A stretch of 29,640 nucleotides of DNA from a virus, in IMG/VR virus record IMGVR_UViG_3300042507_001758, positions 1 to 29,640 of that record, one strand, 5' to 3'. Made by a program: the position numbers and the translations under genes. Positions 1 to 9,366 of this stretch are shown piece by piece; positions within the stretch are counted from its first letter, which is position 1; each line of letters opens with the position of its first letter. The notes beneath the pieces are model-generated. The model saw only the letters and a program-made list of their open reading frames with translations, was not told the origin of the DNA and ran no database searches.

Positions 1-11
1 CCCAAAAGAAA

Positions 12-1346
12 TTGGGTGGGGGGTATATCGCTGGGGGCGGGGGTGATTCGGCTCCTGCACAACCAACGAGCACAAGTACAACGACATCCAATATCCCTGA
101 CTGGGCCATCCCCTACGCCACAAGAAACCTTGGTAACGCGGAAGACCTAACAAATATAAACAAAAACCCTTACCAGCCCTACAAAGGCAACCGCGTTGCT
201 GATTTTTCCCCAATGCAACAACAGGCTTTTACTGACCTGCAAGGTATGACCCCCAACGCCGGGGTTGGCGATGCAATGAACCAGACGCAGGATATGTACA
301 ACCAGTCTGCTAATGCTGCGCCCTATGCCGCACAAGACTTTGGCAACCAATACGGCACTGGGCCACAGTTTCAGAACATGGGGCTTGGGTATTTAGCAGC
401 AAATGCACCGCAGCTTAACAACTATCAAATGGGGCAAGCAGACCAAGTTAGGTCACAAAACTTTGGGCAGCAGTCTGTACGGGACTACATGTCTCCCTAT
501 CAGCAGAACGTAACCGACTTTCAAAAAGAACAAGCGATAATGGACTACGGGCGCAACCTTCCGGGTCAGAACGCTCAAGCTATTGGGTCTGGTGCGTTTG
601 GTGGTAGTCGTCAGGCGATTGTCGCCGCTGAAGGACAAAGAAACTTACAGAACCAACTTGGCGGTATCCAAGCCGTAGGAAGCCAGAACGCCTACCAAAA
701 CGCGCAGCAGCAGTTCAACGCAGACCAAGCGCGTCGTATGCAAGCACAACTTGCCAATCAAGGGGCCAATCTTACTGTCGGGCAACAAAATCTTGGGGCA
801 AACCTCCAAACACAAGCACTGGGTTCTGGGCAAAGCATGCAAGCGCAACTTGCCAACCAAGGTGCCTTCGGTCAAATGCAAGGTCTTGGCATGCAGCAGA
901 ACCTTTCCGCTAACCAACAGGCTATGCAGAACGCGGCACAAAGAGCGCAGTATGGGTTGGCTGGTCTTCAAGCCGGGGAGCAGTCTAGGCAGTATGGGGC
1001 TAACTACGGGCTTCAGAACCGGCAACAGGCTTTGAATGCAGCGCAGCAGCTTGGTGCTTTGGGACAGACTCAGTATGGTCAGCAGATGGGTATCAATGCG
1101 GCGCAGCAACAAGCCGGTGCTCAACAACAAGCCCAAACTCAACAGGGACTTACCAACCAGTACCAAGACTTCCTGAACCAGCAGAATTACCCGTATAAAC
1201 AGATTGGGTTCATGTCCGATATCTTGCGCGGGACACCTACTTCTGGCGGGGCAGCGTCTGTGTATCAGGCTCCCCCTAGTACGTTTAGCCAGTCGGCAGG
1301 GATGATCGGCGGGTTGGGTAGCCTTGGCGCTGCGCTAATTAGATAA
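12..1346 (+). CDS. Gln/Asn/Ala-rich phage virion protein (5' end uncertain)
   Basis: Probably a structural protein of the tail or an internal/ejected protein; function inferred from family resemblance and position only. The N-terminus is Gly-rich, then a Ser/Thr-rich stretch is followed by IPDWAIPYATRNLGNA (about residues 28-43) and NPYQPYKGNRVADFSPMQQQAF, an arrangement common in environmental phage proteins encoded just before large internal virion proteins. Residues 170-390 are low-complexity, helix-prone repeats rich in Gln, Ala, Asn and Gly; the unit AQLANQGA occurs twice, about 100 bases apart. The TTG start at 12 has no convincing ribosome binding site, and the frame stays open to the left edge (codons from base 3), so the true start may lie outside the window. 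The next gene begins 11 bases after the stop. That this is a real gene is near certain; the role is not. Confidence 0.8.
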   Translation: MGGGYIAGGGGDSAPAQPTSTSTTTSNIPDWAIPYATRNLGNAEDLTNINKNPYQPYKGNRVADFSPMQQQAFTDLQGMTPNAGVGDAMNQTQDMYNQSANAAPYAAQDFGNQYGTGPQFQNMGLGYLAANAPQLNNYQMGQADQVRSQNFGQQSVRDYMSPYQQNVTDFQKEQAIMDYGRNLPGQNAQAIGSGAFGGSRQAIVAAEGQRNLQNQLGGIQAVGSQNAYQNAQQQFNADQARRMQAQLANQGANLTVGQQNLGANLQTQALGSGQSMQAQLANQGAFGQMQGLGMQQNLSANQQAMQNAAQRAQYGLAGLQAGEQSRQYGANYGLQNRQQALNAAQQLGALGQTQYGQQMGINAAQQQAGAQQQAQTQQGLTNQYQDFLNQQNYPYKQIGFMSDILRGTPTSGGAASVYQAPPSTFSQSAGMIGGLGSLGAALIR

Positions 1347-1357
1347 TAGGACTACAT

Positions 1358-3274
1358 ATGACCCAGAACCCATTAGCAAACATAAACTCCGCTGATATGC
1401 AGGAGTTTCGTAGGCACCAAAGCCTTTCACCCGAGCAGCAAAATAGCAACCTGCAACGGCTATTGGGGAATGGATTTAGCTTTAACAAACTTATTGCGCT
1501 TAAAAACCAAGCTGAACAAGCTACAAAAGCGCAGCAAGCGCAGCAGATTATTGCTCAAGCACAGCAAGCTGGTGGGGCACCCGCTCCTATGGGGCAGAAC
1601 ACGACGGTAGCTGACGATCTTAAAGGGCAGATTCGCGCAGCGTTGTACCCCCAGCAAATGCCACAGCAAATGCCACAGCAAATGCCACAGCAAATGGCCC
1701 CCCAAGAGCAACCCCAGATGCCACAGCAGATGGCCCCCCAAGAGCAACCCCAGCAAATGGCGCAAGGTGGTCTGACTCAACTGCCTATTAGTAACTTCCG
1801 CCCTGAAAACTATGCAGGTGGTGGGATTGTTGCTTTTGCCAATAACAAAGACCAACCCATCGGGCAAGATATGCCTAAGACAGATGACACGGAAAGCAGT
1901 GCGGGTATGTTTTTTGGGGCGCTTGGCAATAGGCTTAGTAATCTAGCGGGAACCCCAGAGCAAAAAGAAGCTCTTTCAAAAGCGCAAGAAAAACGCCTTG
2001 GTTTGCAAGCTGCTATTAGCAAACTAGCACCGGGGCCATTCGAGCAACTAACTTCACAAGAACGTGCCCAGAGAAATCAAGCTGTGGACTATTACACTGA
2101 AGAGCTAAAGAACATAGGGCAACCAGAAGTAACCCCCACCCCCGTGCCTGCCGCTGCTCCTGCCACCGCTGCTCCTATACCCACTGCCACTGCTCCTGCT
2201 CCTGCCTATGGCCCTGCCGCTGCTCCTAGAACCGGTATTGCTAAACAAACCCCCGCAGCTAGGGCCAGAAGTTCAGAAGTAAATGCAGGTGTGGGCACTG
2301 GCGAAACTGATACGGCCTATACCGACCTTATGACTAAATTAGGCACCTCTAGTGATGAAGGGCTTAAATTGTTGAAGAGTGGCATACGTACTCCTGAAGC
2401 CACAAAAACTGCAAAAGAATACGCCACTGAAGGTAGGGAACAAGAAAACGCATTCTTGAAAGCGCGAGGATTGCCCACCGCTGAAGAATCCATGAAGGAG
2501 CGCGTAGATAAACTTGCTGCAGCGGGTGTGGATGCTCGTAACAACAGGGATACGGATCGTTGGTTTGCTGCAGCCCAAGGGTTCTTTGCTATGGCAGGGG
2601 GTAAATCACAGTACGCCATGCAAAACATGGCAGAAGGTCTGAATATGGGGGTTAAAGAACTCAGAGCCGTGGAACAAGATTACCGTAAGGTAGATCAGTT
2701 GCAGAAAGATAAAGCGGAGCTTCTTAAAGAAGCCACCAGACAAGAAGCCCGAGGAGACTTTGCTAAGGGCAATGCGCTTAGAAAAGAAGCAGAAGACAGA
2801 AAAGACAAGATTGACGCTGCTAACGTAGTTATTGGGGAGCGTATGACAGCCCATGCAGGTACCGCAATGGGTAACGCTATATCTGCTAAAGGTGCAAGAG
2901 ACGCAAGGATAGATGCAACGCTAATGAGGAAACAGCTTGCAACAGATGCTGCTGTTGTAAGGGAAAGCGCAAATAAGGATAAGGCTTATGTCGCGCAACA
3001 AAACGCAATAACCTTACAAAATAAACAATTAGACGGGGTTAAAAAGCAATTAGACGTTAGATATGCTATCCCTCTAATGAAGCTACAAACTGCTACCGAC
3101 CCAGAAAAATATCAAGCCGCACTCAATGATCCCGGAGTTAGGGCATATATGGCGGAAAGCAAAAAAATTGACGATGCTAAAACAAAACTTGACACCCAAC
3201 TACAAAACGTCCATGCCAATTACGGCGGTGGTGGCGGGGGTTCTGCTGTAGACTTCTCCAAACTTCCTAAGTAG
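1358..3274 (+). CDS. Gln/Pro/Ala-rich phage structural or ejection protein
   Basis: A 638-residue protein of unknown function, probably virion-associated because it lies between two other virion-type genes in one transcription unit. The first 80 residues are Gln-rich helix. Residues about 98-133 are tandem PQQM/APQEQ repeats. The sequence YAGGGIVAFA follows at about 152-161, a Gly-rich turn often seen in this class of phage protein. A Pro/Ala linker lies near 262-300, then long charged helices, likely coiled coil, cover about 370-630. The protein ends in a Gly-rich tail. No signal peptide, catalytic motif or membrane segment is seen. The start is an ATG with a weak AGG seven bases upstream; the stop is 8 bases before the giant gene. 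It could be a tail-tube or head-internal scaffold-like component. Confidence 0.8.
   Translation: MTQNPLANINSADMQEFRRHQSLSPEQQNSNLQRLLGNGFSFNKLIALKNQAEQATKAQQAQQIIAQAQQAGGAPAPMGQNTTVADDLKGQIRAALYPQQMPQQMPQQMPQQMAPQEQPQMPQQMAPQEQPQQMAQGGLTQLPISNFRPENYAGGGIVAFANNKDQPIGQDMPKTDDTESSAGMFFGALGNRLSNLAGTPEQKEALSKAQEKRLGLQAAISKLAPGPFEQLTSQERAQRNQAVDYYTEELKNIGQPEVTPTPVPAAAPATAAPIPTATAPAPAYGPAAAPRTGIAKQTPAARARSSEVNAGVGTGETDTAYTDLMTKLGTSSDEGLKLLKSGIRTPEATKTAKEYATEGREQENAFLKARGLPTAEESMKERVDKLAAAGVDARNNRDTDRWFAAAQGFFAMAGGKSQYAMQNMAEGLNMGVKELRAVEQDYRKVDQLQKDKAELLKEATRQEARGDFAKGNALRKEAEDRKDKIDAANVVIGERMTAHAGTAMGNAISAKGARDARIDATLMRKQLATDAAVVRESANKDKAYVAQQNAITLQNKQLDGVKKQLDVRYAIPLMKLQTATDPEKYQAALNDPGVRAYMAESKKIDDAKTKLDTQLQNVHANYGGGGGGSAVDFSKLPK
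1652..1759 (+). repeat. In-gene tandem repeat coding for PQQM and APQEQ units
   Basis: Four tandem 12-base units of the form cagcaaatgcca run from 1652 to about 1699. Two near-identical copies of a 36-base unit coding for QQMAPQEQPQ follow, with ATG codons at 1694 and 1730. All units are multiples of three, so the reading frame is kept. Such tracts expand and contract by slippage and could vary between related phages. Confidence 0.85.
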
Positions 3275-3282
3275 GGGCTGAT

Positions 3283-6200
3283 ATGGATGTACGGATGCCT
3301 GATGGCACTATTGTATCTAACGTACCTGATGGCACTACTCAGACAGAGCTTCTTGCTAGGTATGGTAAGTACCAGTCTGCGCAACAAAAAGAAGCCCCCA
3401 CTCCTGAATACACTCCTCCTCCCTCTACTAAACGTACATTTGGTGAGGCTGCTGCGGATACAGCGTTGTCTGTGGTTGGTGGTGGTGCAAAACTATTGCA
3501 ATTGCCGGGGCAGATTCAGAGGCTTGTAACCGGTACCGGTGCGCCCGAAGAAGGGCTTGAAGGCTTGGGTAAACGCTCTGAAGCTATAGCAGAGTCAATG
3601 AAGTCCGAGGGCTTGAAGACTCGGGAAGCCCAACGCGGAGAAAAGATAGCCGAAGCCGAAAGCATCGGTGGTATAGAAGGGGTGCTTAAGAGCTTTGGGG
3701 TTGCTGCATGGGAGACTATTAAAGACCCTGCTCTGCTGACATCTCTTCTTGCCGAGCAAATCCCCCAGCTTGCGATTACAGGTGGAGTCGGCAAAGTAGC
3801 TCAAGGTGTAAGTACGGCTAGAATGGTTGCGGCTAAAGCGGCTGCAAGTGAGATAGAACGGGTAGGGCTACGGGTAGGGGTCAACGCCAACATAGCTACC
3901 GGTGCGCTGATGCAGGGCACGGACGTTGGGGCGGATACCTACGATGAGGCGTTTAAGTTCTTAAAGGGGCAAGGCAAGTCAGACGAAGAAGCCCGTGACG
4001 GGGCTATAAACAAAGCCCGTGGTGCTGCCGCTGCCGCCGCTGTTGTGTCTCTTGGTGCCCAAAACCTGCCCGGTGCTAGGAGGATGGAAGAAGCCCTGCT
4101 TGGTGGCAAGTCTGGGACGGGGTTTATTCGTGGTGCATTGGGCACTGGGGTAAAAGAAGCTGGGTCAGAAGCAGTTGAAGAGGGCGGCGGGGCATTCGTT
4201 AAGAACGTTGCTGTACAACAAGTAGACCCTAACCGCTCGTTGCTGCAAGGTGTCGGCACTGCTGCTGGTATGGGCGCAGTTGGTGGGCTGGGTGTAGGCG
4301 CTCCTCTGGGTGGTTTAGCTGGGTTGGGTGCAAAAGCACAGGAAGCTACACAAGCACAACAAGCCCAGACCGCCGCTGAACAAGAACAGATTGAGCGGGA
4401 AATTGAAACAGCAAACGCCCCTCCCCCTCCTGCCCCCGTTCTTGAAGTAGCCCCTCCTGCTTTTGAACCTGCTCCTGAACCTGTAACCACAGCTACACCT
4501 TTTGCCGCTCCTGCTCCTACCGAGGGTCGTACAAAAGAAGAAGTCCTTTCAAAGCTCATTGAAGTCGGCTTAGACCCAGCGTCGGACACAAGTACGCTGA
4601 CAAAGCTCAAAGCCGAGTACAAAAAGTTAACGGGTGAGGCTGCTCCTAATACGCTTGCTTTAGCTGCTATGGCGCAAATAAAGAGTAACGCTCCTGCAGT
4701 TAGTGCAGTTAAAGAAGCCCAAGCTCAAGAGGAGGAGAACCGTGCGGCTATCCCCGGAACAAATCAGCCAAGCACTGGAGTGCCTGTACCATCAGACACA
4801 GCCGAGGGGGGAGTTGCTCCGTTTGAGGTTGCCGGAGTGGGAGGAGTTGATGGCACTATTGGAAGCCCTGTTGGAGGAGCGCAAGAACAGCCCCCTGCAC
4901 TAACCACGCCTATTGAAGCCGCCGCCCCCGCCCCTATTGAAGCCGCCGCCCCCGCCCCTATTGAAGCCGCACCCCAGAAGTCCTCTAAAGATGAAGCAAG
5001 AGAGAACGCGGCTAAAGACATTGGGTCTGGTGTGGTGTCCCCGAAGGTAGAAACTAGGCTGCGTAAAGCGTTCAAAGAGCTAACCGGCAAGGTATTTAAA
5101 CCCGCTGATTCAATGGACTCACGGGAAAAGCGTATAGCGGATTTAACAACCGCTTTAAATCCGTTGCTTGTAGCCCCTAAAGCTCAAACTGCTATGGGGG
5201 TTATAACGGGTGCGGCAAGTGAGGGAAGACCCGCCGCGCTTCCAGAAACAATTGAAGCTGCTGCCCCCGACGTAGTACCCGAAATAACGCCCGAAGAAAT
5301 TGCCGAGGTAGTTGCGGAGCCAAAAGTTGAAGCAGTTGCCGAAGTAGCACCAGAAGCGGTTGCCGAAGCAGAACCAGTAAGTATAAAAGATGCCACTAGG
5401 CAAGCTAGGAATATCCTTACGGCGGCTAAAGAACCGTTGAATACGCACAAAAATACTATAGAAACTGCGACAAACGAAGACGGCACGATAGACTTAGATT
5501 ACCTGCGCACAAACTACCCCCCTAAAGCTCTTTTGGGTGGAGCCGCGCCTAAGCGTGTTATTAAAAAAAGTAAAAAAGGTAAAGAAACTGAGGACACCAA
5601 ACCGTTAAACAGAGCCGGTATAGTTTCTGAAGGTGAAGAGTCCGATCTTCAAACGCGTATAGATAAAGCTACAACGGATATAGACCCAGCGTTTGATACG
5701 CTTACGTTTGGGGATAACGCTTTAGATTACATAATACAAACGGGCAATGCGTTCGAGGCTCTTGTTGCTGCAAGGATAAAACCGTTCGTAAAAAACGTAA
5801 TAATAATGGCGATCAAAAAAGGGCAGACGATCCAAGAGAGGCTCCCTGCGCTTAATGACCCATCTGTACAAGGACAGTTTGATAAAGCTCTAGGGCTGCA
5901 TCTCAAAGTTACTGTAGAGGGCAAACCTAATTCTCTGGTGCTCATACATGCGTCTGATAACGGACGAGCCTCTGGTGCAAACGTGCTTACTATACTGCAT
6001 GAACTGTTTCATGCGGCCACGGTTCAGAAGCTCAGGGTTGGTACCTATAGGGTTGCCCCACAGTCGGAAGTAACACGTATTACCAAAGAGCTAACAGACT
6101 TGATGGCGTACGTTAAAGCCTACTACGACAACAGCGGTAAGAACTTAGGTCTGCCAGAGCATGCGTTTGATAACGTATTTGAGTTTGTAGCCTACGGAAT

Positions 6201-9200
6201 GACCGACGCTAAATTGCAAGCCTTCATGTCGGGGATACAAGGCAAGAAAACCACAGTTTTGAGTCGGTTTGTGGATGCTATTCGCCAGTTGTGGAGCATA
6301 CCTATTGGGCAAAAGAACGCCCTGCTCGACCTTATCGCTAACACCGATGCTTTGCTGGGGGCCAGACTTACTTCTGAGGAACAAAAGTACAGCAAGTACG
6401 TAGCCGCTAAGATGGTCTACGAACGGACAAACAAAATGACAGCGTCGGCAGACGCTATGGCAATGGAAAATACGCTTGCCAAAGCCGACAAGATTGTAGA
6501 CATGATGAAGAAGACGCCCAAGGATGCGGGTAAAACTCTGTCGTACATAAGCGAGTTGTGGAGTGCAAGAGGCAACAAAGAGGAGTTTACAGACCTGCTT
6601 GGTCTAGGCATGGAGAGTGTGCCCAAGAAGTTCCGCACAGTGTTCCTAGGTGCCATGACGCTAGACCAGATAAAGCAAGTTGCTGCACGGTTCCCCAACA
6701 CGGCGTTTGGCACTAAGATAGACACCATCGTGGATGACATGCGTGGGATGATTGCAAAACGCAACGTCATGCTTACTGAAGCGGCTGAGATTGCTAAACC
6801 TTGGGCTGCGTTGGTGCGTAAAAACCCAGACAAAGCCCAGCTACTCGCCAAGGTAATGCACTTCTCAACTATCAACCATGTTGACCCAGCAACTGAAGCA
6901 GGGCGCGCAGTCTCCCCCACACTCTCCGCTATGTGGAATTCGCTGCCCCCCGAAGCGCAAGCTATCTATGTTAAAGCACGGGACTACTACGCAGCGCAGT
7001 TCACTACCTATGTGAAGCTGTTAGAGGACAACATAAGCAAGTCTAGCTTGGATGCTGAAACTAAGCAGAAGACTATTGATGCATTGAAGCTAGAGTTTGA
7101 GGGTAAAGCCAAACTGCAAGTACCGTATTTCCCACTTATGCGGGAAGGCCCATATTGGTTCAAATCGGGTTCGGGCAAGAACACTGAGTACTACATGTTT
7201 GAAAGCCAGATGCAACGGGACTTGTTCCTACGCAAGTACTTCAAAGACCAAGGGGATACCCGCCCTGTTGACACCATCCTCAATGAGAAACCTGAAGACT
7301 ACAGCCAAGGTAACTCCTATAGGAAACTTTACGACTCCTTCGGGCAGTCAAGCAAACTACTGAAGCAAATGATAGATACCATTGATAGTTCCAAGACGGG
7401 TGATAAAGACGCCCTCAAGGACTCCGTATATCAGATGTATCTGATGACAATGCCCGAGCGCAGCTTTCGTAAACAGTTTGTGCATCGTAAAAACACCCCC
7501 GGCTTCTCTGCGGATGCGCTGCGTAACTTTGCAAAGTCCTCTTTCCGCATGTCTAGCCAACTCTCTCGGCTGGAGTACGGTAGCAAGATTCTTAATACGT
7601 TGGACGAGGCACGGAAAGTTTCTGAGGGCGACCCAGTTAACAAGCCCAAGATGGATGACTACGTTGATGAAGTAGCTGATCGCGTCCAGTACGGGTTGAA
7701 CCCAGAAGAGCAGAACGGACTGGGTGAGAGGGCTGCAAACGTTGCCAATCAGATGAGCTTCGTGTGGTATCTGACTTCCCCCGCGTCCGCTATTACGAAC
7801 TTCTCGGCTTTGCCTGTATTTGCGTACCCAGTATTTGTATCTAGGTTTGGGGCTGGCCCAGCTAAAACAGCGGCAGTTATGGGTGGTTTTGCAAAACGGG
7901 TATTTAGCATGAAGGGGGTATTAAAGACAGAGAACGGTAAAACCACGTTCCAATCCCCCTCATTGCGGGACACGCTAACTAACGCGGATGAGCTACGAGC
8001 TTTTGATGACGCAATTAGAACTGGTGCTATAAGCCAGACGTTTGTGGCGGATATGGCTGGACTGTCCACAACGCCTTCAGATCAGTACACGGGCGCTACA
8101 CAGACGGCGATGAAAGCGGTTAGCCAACTATTCCATAGTTCAGAACAGATCATGCGCGAGATTGCGTTTATGTCAGCTTATCGGTTGGCAAAGGACTCAG
8201 GGTCAGGGCATGAGGCGGCAGTTAAACGTGCAACCGACGCGATGTATGAAGCCCTTGGTGACTTCTCCTCCATAAACAAAGCTAGGTTCCTACGTGCCCC
8301 CATAGCTAGGGTGATGTTCCAGTTCAAATCTTTCTCCCAAATGGCTACGTTTTATCTTGTGAACAACTCCTTTGAGGCGCTTAAGGGCGCTACCCCCGAG
8401 ATAAAGAAGGAAGCCATGACACGATTGTTTGGCACGCTGGGTATGACTGGTTTGTTTGCAGGTGTTACCGGCATGCCTTTGTTCAGCACCATAACGGCTG
8501 TTATAGAACTTGTGCGTAACGCGTTAAAAGATGATGACGAACCGGAAATCAATCAGGACTTGTGGTTCCGTAACTGGCTTGCAGATACTTTTGGTGGCAA
8601 ACTTGCTGGAGAAGTAATAGCCCGTGGGCCTATCAGCGCATTCTCAGATATCAACTTTAGTGACCGTACCAAGCTTGATAACTTGTGGTTCCGTGGTGTA
8701 CGGCAATCCAAAGACGAAGCCGAGTGGATGCGTAACTTCATTACCGACCAGCTTGGGCCAACGGTTGGGTTGCTGCTTAGTACTGGGGAAGCATCTAAAC
8801 TGTTTGGTGAAGGCAAGTTTGAACGTGGCGCGGAGAAGATGCTACCTGCGGTGCTTAAGAATCTGTTTGTCGCTGAACGGTTTAACCGTGAGGGTGTGAA
8901 GACACTTAAAGGTGTTACTGTCTTTGCAGAGGATGAGATAAGCAAGGGGGATGTTGTATGGCAAGCTCTTGGGTTCTCCCCTACCCGCGTAGCCGATTTA
9001 ACCCAAGCCAACATAGCAATAAAAGGTATGGAGGTTAAAATAAAAGCTTCCCAACTCCACCTTCTCAACGAGATAGCCGACGACGTTAAACATAACGATT
9101 CAGAGGAAATTGAAAAAACTCTGGACAAGATCAGCAAGTTCAACGCGCAGTACCCCATGTACAGCATAAAGCCCGAGACCATACGCAGTTCTATTAAGAC

Positions 9201-9297
9201 ACGCATGGAGAATGAGCTTATGGCTGTACGCGGGTTGCAGGTAGCTAAACCCCTGCGGTCATTCTTGGAACCTATGGGGGAATACGCCAGACCATAA
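3283..9297 (+). CDS. Giant polyvalent virion protein with candidate metallopeptidase domain
   Basis: This 2004-residue protein has the layout of phage large polyvalent proteins, which are packed in the virion and delivered with the DNA. Residues 1-35 form a small module (VPDGTTQTELLARYGKY) common at the start of such proteins. Residues about 150-350 are Gly/Ala-rich and hydrophobic. Pro/Ala linkers span about 355-710 and include a PIEAAAPA tandem repeat. A zincin motif HELFH lies at 906-910, with a later NVFEFVAYG placing Glu967 as a likely third zinc ligand. Long helical regions follow. The C-terminal third has hydrophobic stretches near 1490-1530, 1673-1700 and 1715-1749, resembling LPD38/PLxRFG-type regions of polyvalent proteins (recalled, not searched). 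The ATG has AGGGG eight bases upstream. It is the last gene of the rightward arm; a terminator for the opposite strand abuts its stop. Peptidase activity is an inference from the motif. Confidence 0.85.
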   Translation: MDVRMPDGTIVSNVPDGTTQTELLARYGKYQSAQQKEAPTPEYTPPPSTKRTFGEAAADTALSVVGGGAKLLQLPGQIQRLVTGTGAPEEGLEGLGKRSEAIAESMKSEGLKTREAQRGEKIAEAESIGGIEGVLKSFGVAAWETIKDPALLTSLLAEQIPQLAITGGVGKVAQGVSTARMVAAKAAASEIERVGLRVGVNANIATGALMQGTDVGADTYDEAFKFLKGQGKSDEEARDGAINKARGAAAAAAVVSLGAQNLPGARRMEEALLGGKSGTGFIRGALGTGVKEAGSEAVEEGGGAFVKNVAVQQVDPNRSLLQGVGTAAGMGAVGGLGVGAPLGGLAGLGAKAQEATQAQQAQTAAEQEQIEREIETANAPPPPAPVLEVAPPAFEPAPEPVTTATPFAAPAPTEGRTKEEVLSKLIEVGLDPASDTSTLTKLKAEYKKLTGEAAPNTLALAAMAQIKSNAPAVSAVKEAQAQEEENRAAIPGTNQPSTGVPVPSDTAEGGVAPFEVAGVGGVDGTIGSPVGGAQEQPPALTTPIEAAAPAPIEAAAPAPIEAAPQKSSKDEARENAAKDIGSGVVSPKVETRLRKAFKELTGKVFKPADSMDSREKRIADLTTALNPLLVAPKAQTAMGVITGAASEGRPAALPETIEAAAPDVVPEITPEEIAEVVAEPKVEAVAEVAPEAVAEAEPVSIKDATRQARNILTAAKEPLNTHKNTIETATNEDGTIDLDYLRTNYPPKALLGGAAPKRVIKKSKKGKETEDTKPLNRAGIVSEGEESDLQTRIDKATTDIDPAFDTLTFGDNALDYIIQTGNAFEALVAARIKPFVKNVIIMAIKKGQTIQERLPALNDPSVQGQFDKALGLHLKVTVEGKPNSLVLIHASDNGRASGANVLTILHELFHAATVQKLRVGTYRVAPQSEVTRITKELTDLMAYVKAYYDNSGKNLGLPEHAFDNVFEFVAYGMTDAKLQAFMSGIQGKKTTVLSRFVDAIRQLWSIPIGQKNALLDLIANTDALLGARLTSEEQKYSKYVAAKMVYERTNKMTASADAMAMENTLAKADKIVDMMKKTPKDAGKTLSYISELWSARGNKEEFTDLLGLGMESVPKKFRTVFLGAMTLDQIKQVAARFPNTAFGTKIDTIVDDMRGMIAKRNVMLTEAAEIAKPWAALVRKNPDKAQLLAKVMHFSTINHVDPATEAGRAVSPTLSAMWNSLPPEAQAIYVKARDYYAAQFTTYVKLLEDNISKSSLDAETKQKTIDALKLEFEGKAKLQVPYFPLMREGPYWFKSGSGKNTEYYMFESQMQRDLFLRKYFKDQGDTRPVDTILNEKPEDYSQGNSYRKLYDSFGQSSKLLKQMIDTIDSSKTGDKDALKDSVYQMYLMTMPERSFRKQFVHRKNTPGFSADALRNFAKSSFRMSSQLSRLEYGSKILNTLDEARKVSEGDPVNKPKMDDYVDEVADRVQYGLNPEEQNGLGERAANVANQMSFVWYLTSPASAITNFSALPVFAYPVFVSRFGAGPAKTAAVMGGFAKRVFSMKGVLKTENGKTTFQSPSLRDTLTNADELRAFDDAIRTGAISQTFVADMAGLSTTPSDQYTGATQTAMKAVSQLFHSSEQIMREIAFMSAYRLAKDSGSGHEAAVKRATDAMYEALGDFSSINKARFLRAPIARVMFQFKSFSQMATFYLVNNSFEALKGATPEIKKEAMTRLFGTLGMTGLFAGVTGMPLFSTITAVIELVRNALKDDDEPEINQDLWFRNWLADTFGGKLAGEVIARGPISAFSDINFSDRTKLDNLWFRGVRQSKDEAEWMRNFITDQLGPTVGLLLSTGEASKLFGEGKFERGAEKMLPAVLKNLFVAERFNREGVKTLKGVTVFAEDEISKGDVVWQALGFSPTRVADLTQANIAIKGMEVKIKASQLHLLNEIADDVKHNDSEEIEKTLDKISKFNAQYPMYSIKPETIRSSIKTRMENELMAVRGLQVAKPLRSFLEPMGEYARP
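4909..4970 (+). repeat. 24-base tandem repeat coding for PIEAAAPA
   Basis: Two perfect 24-base copies (4909-4932, 4933-4956) and a partial third (from 4957) lie in the Pro/Ala-rich linker of the giant protein. They keep the frame and extend a flexible linker. Confidence 0.85.
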
Positions 9298-9324
9298 AAA
9301 AAACCCCGACACCGAGGTGCGGGG
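9296..9324 (-). terminator. Intrinsic terminator of the leftward replication arm
   Basis: Read on the minus strand, a GC-rich hairpin (pairing 9304-9308 with 9320-9324, five base pairs, then CAC/GTG inside) is followed directly by eight U residues, the complement of the A-run at 9296-9303. It lies 43 bases past the stop of the primase-helicase gene, which ends at 9367. On the plus strand no T-run follows the hairpin, so it should act mainly on leftward transcripts. The A-run includes the last bases of the stop codon of the convergent giant gene. Confidence 0.75.
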
Positions 9325-9366
9325 CAAAGGGGGGTGGCGGCATCAAGAACAGCCATCAGTGTAGCA

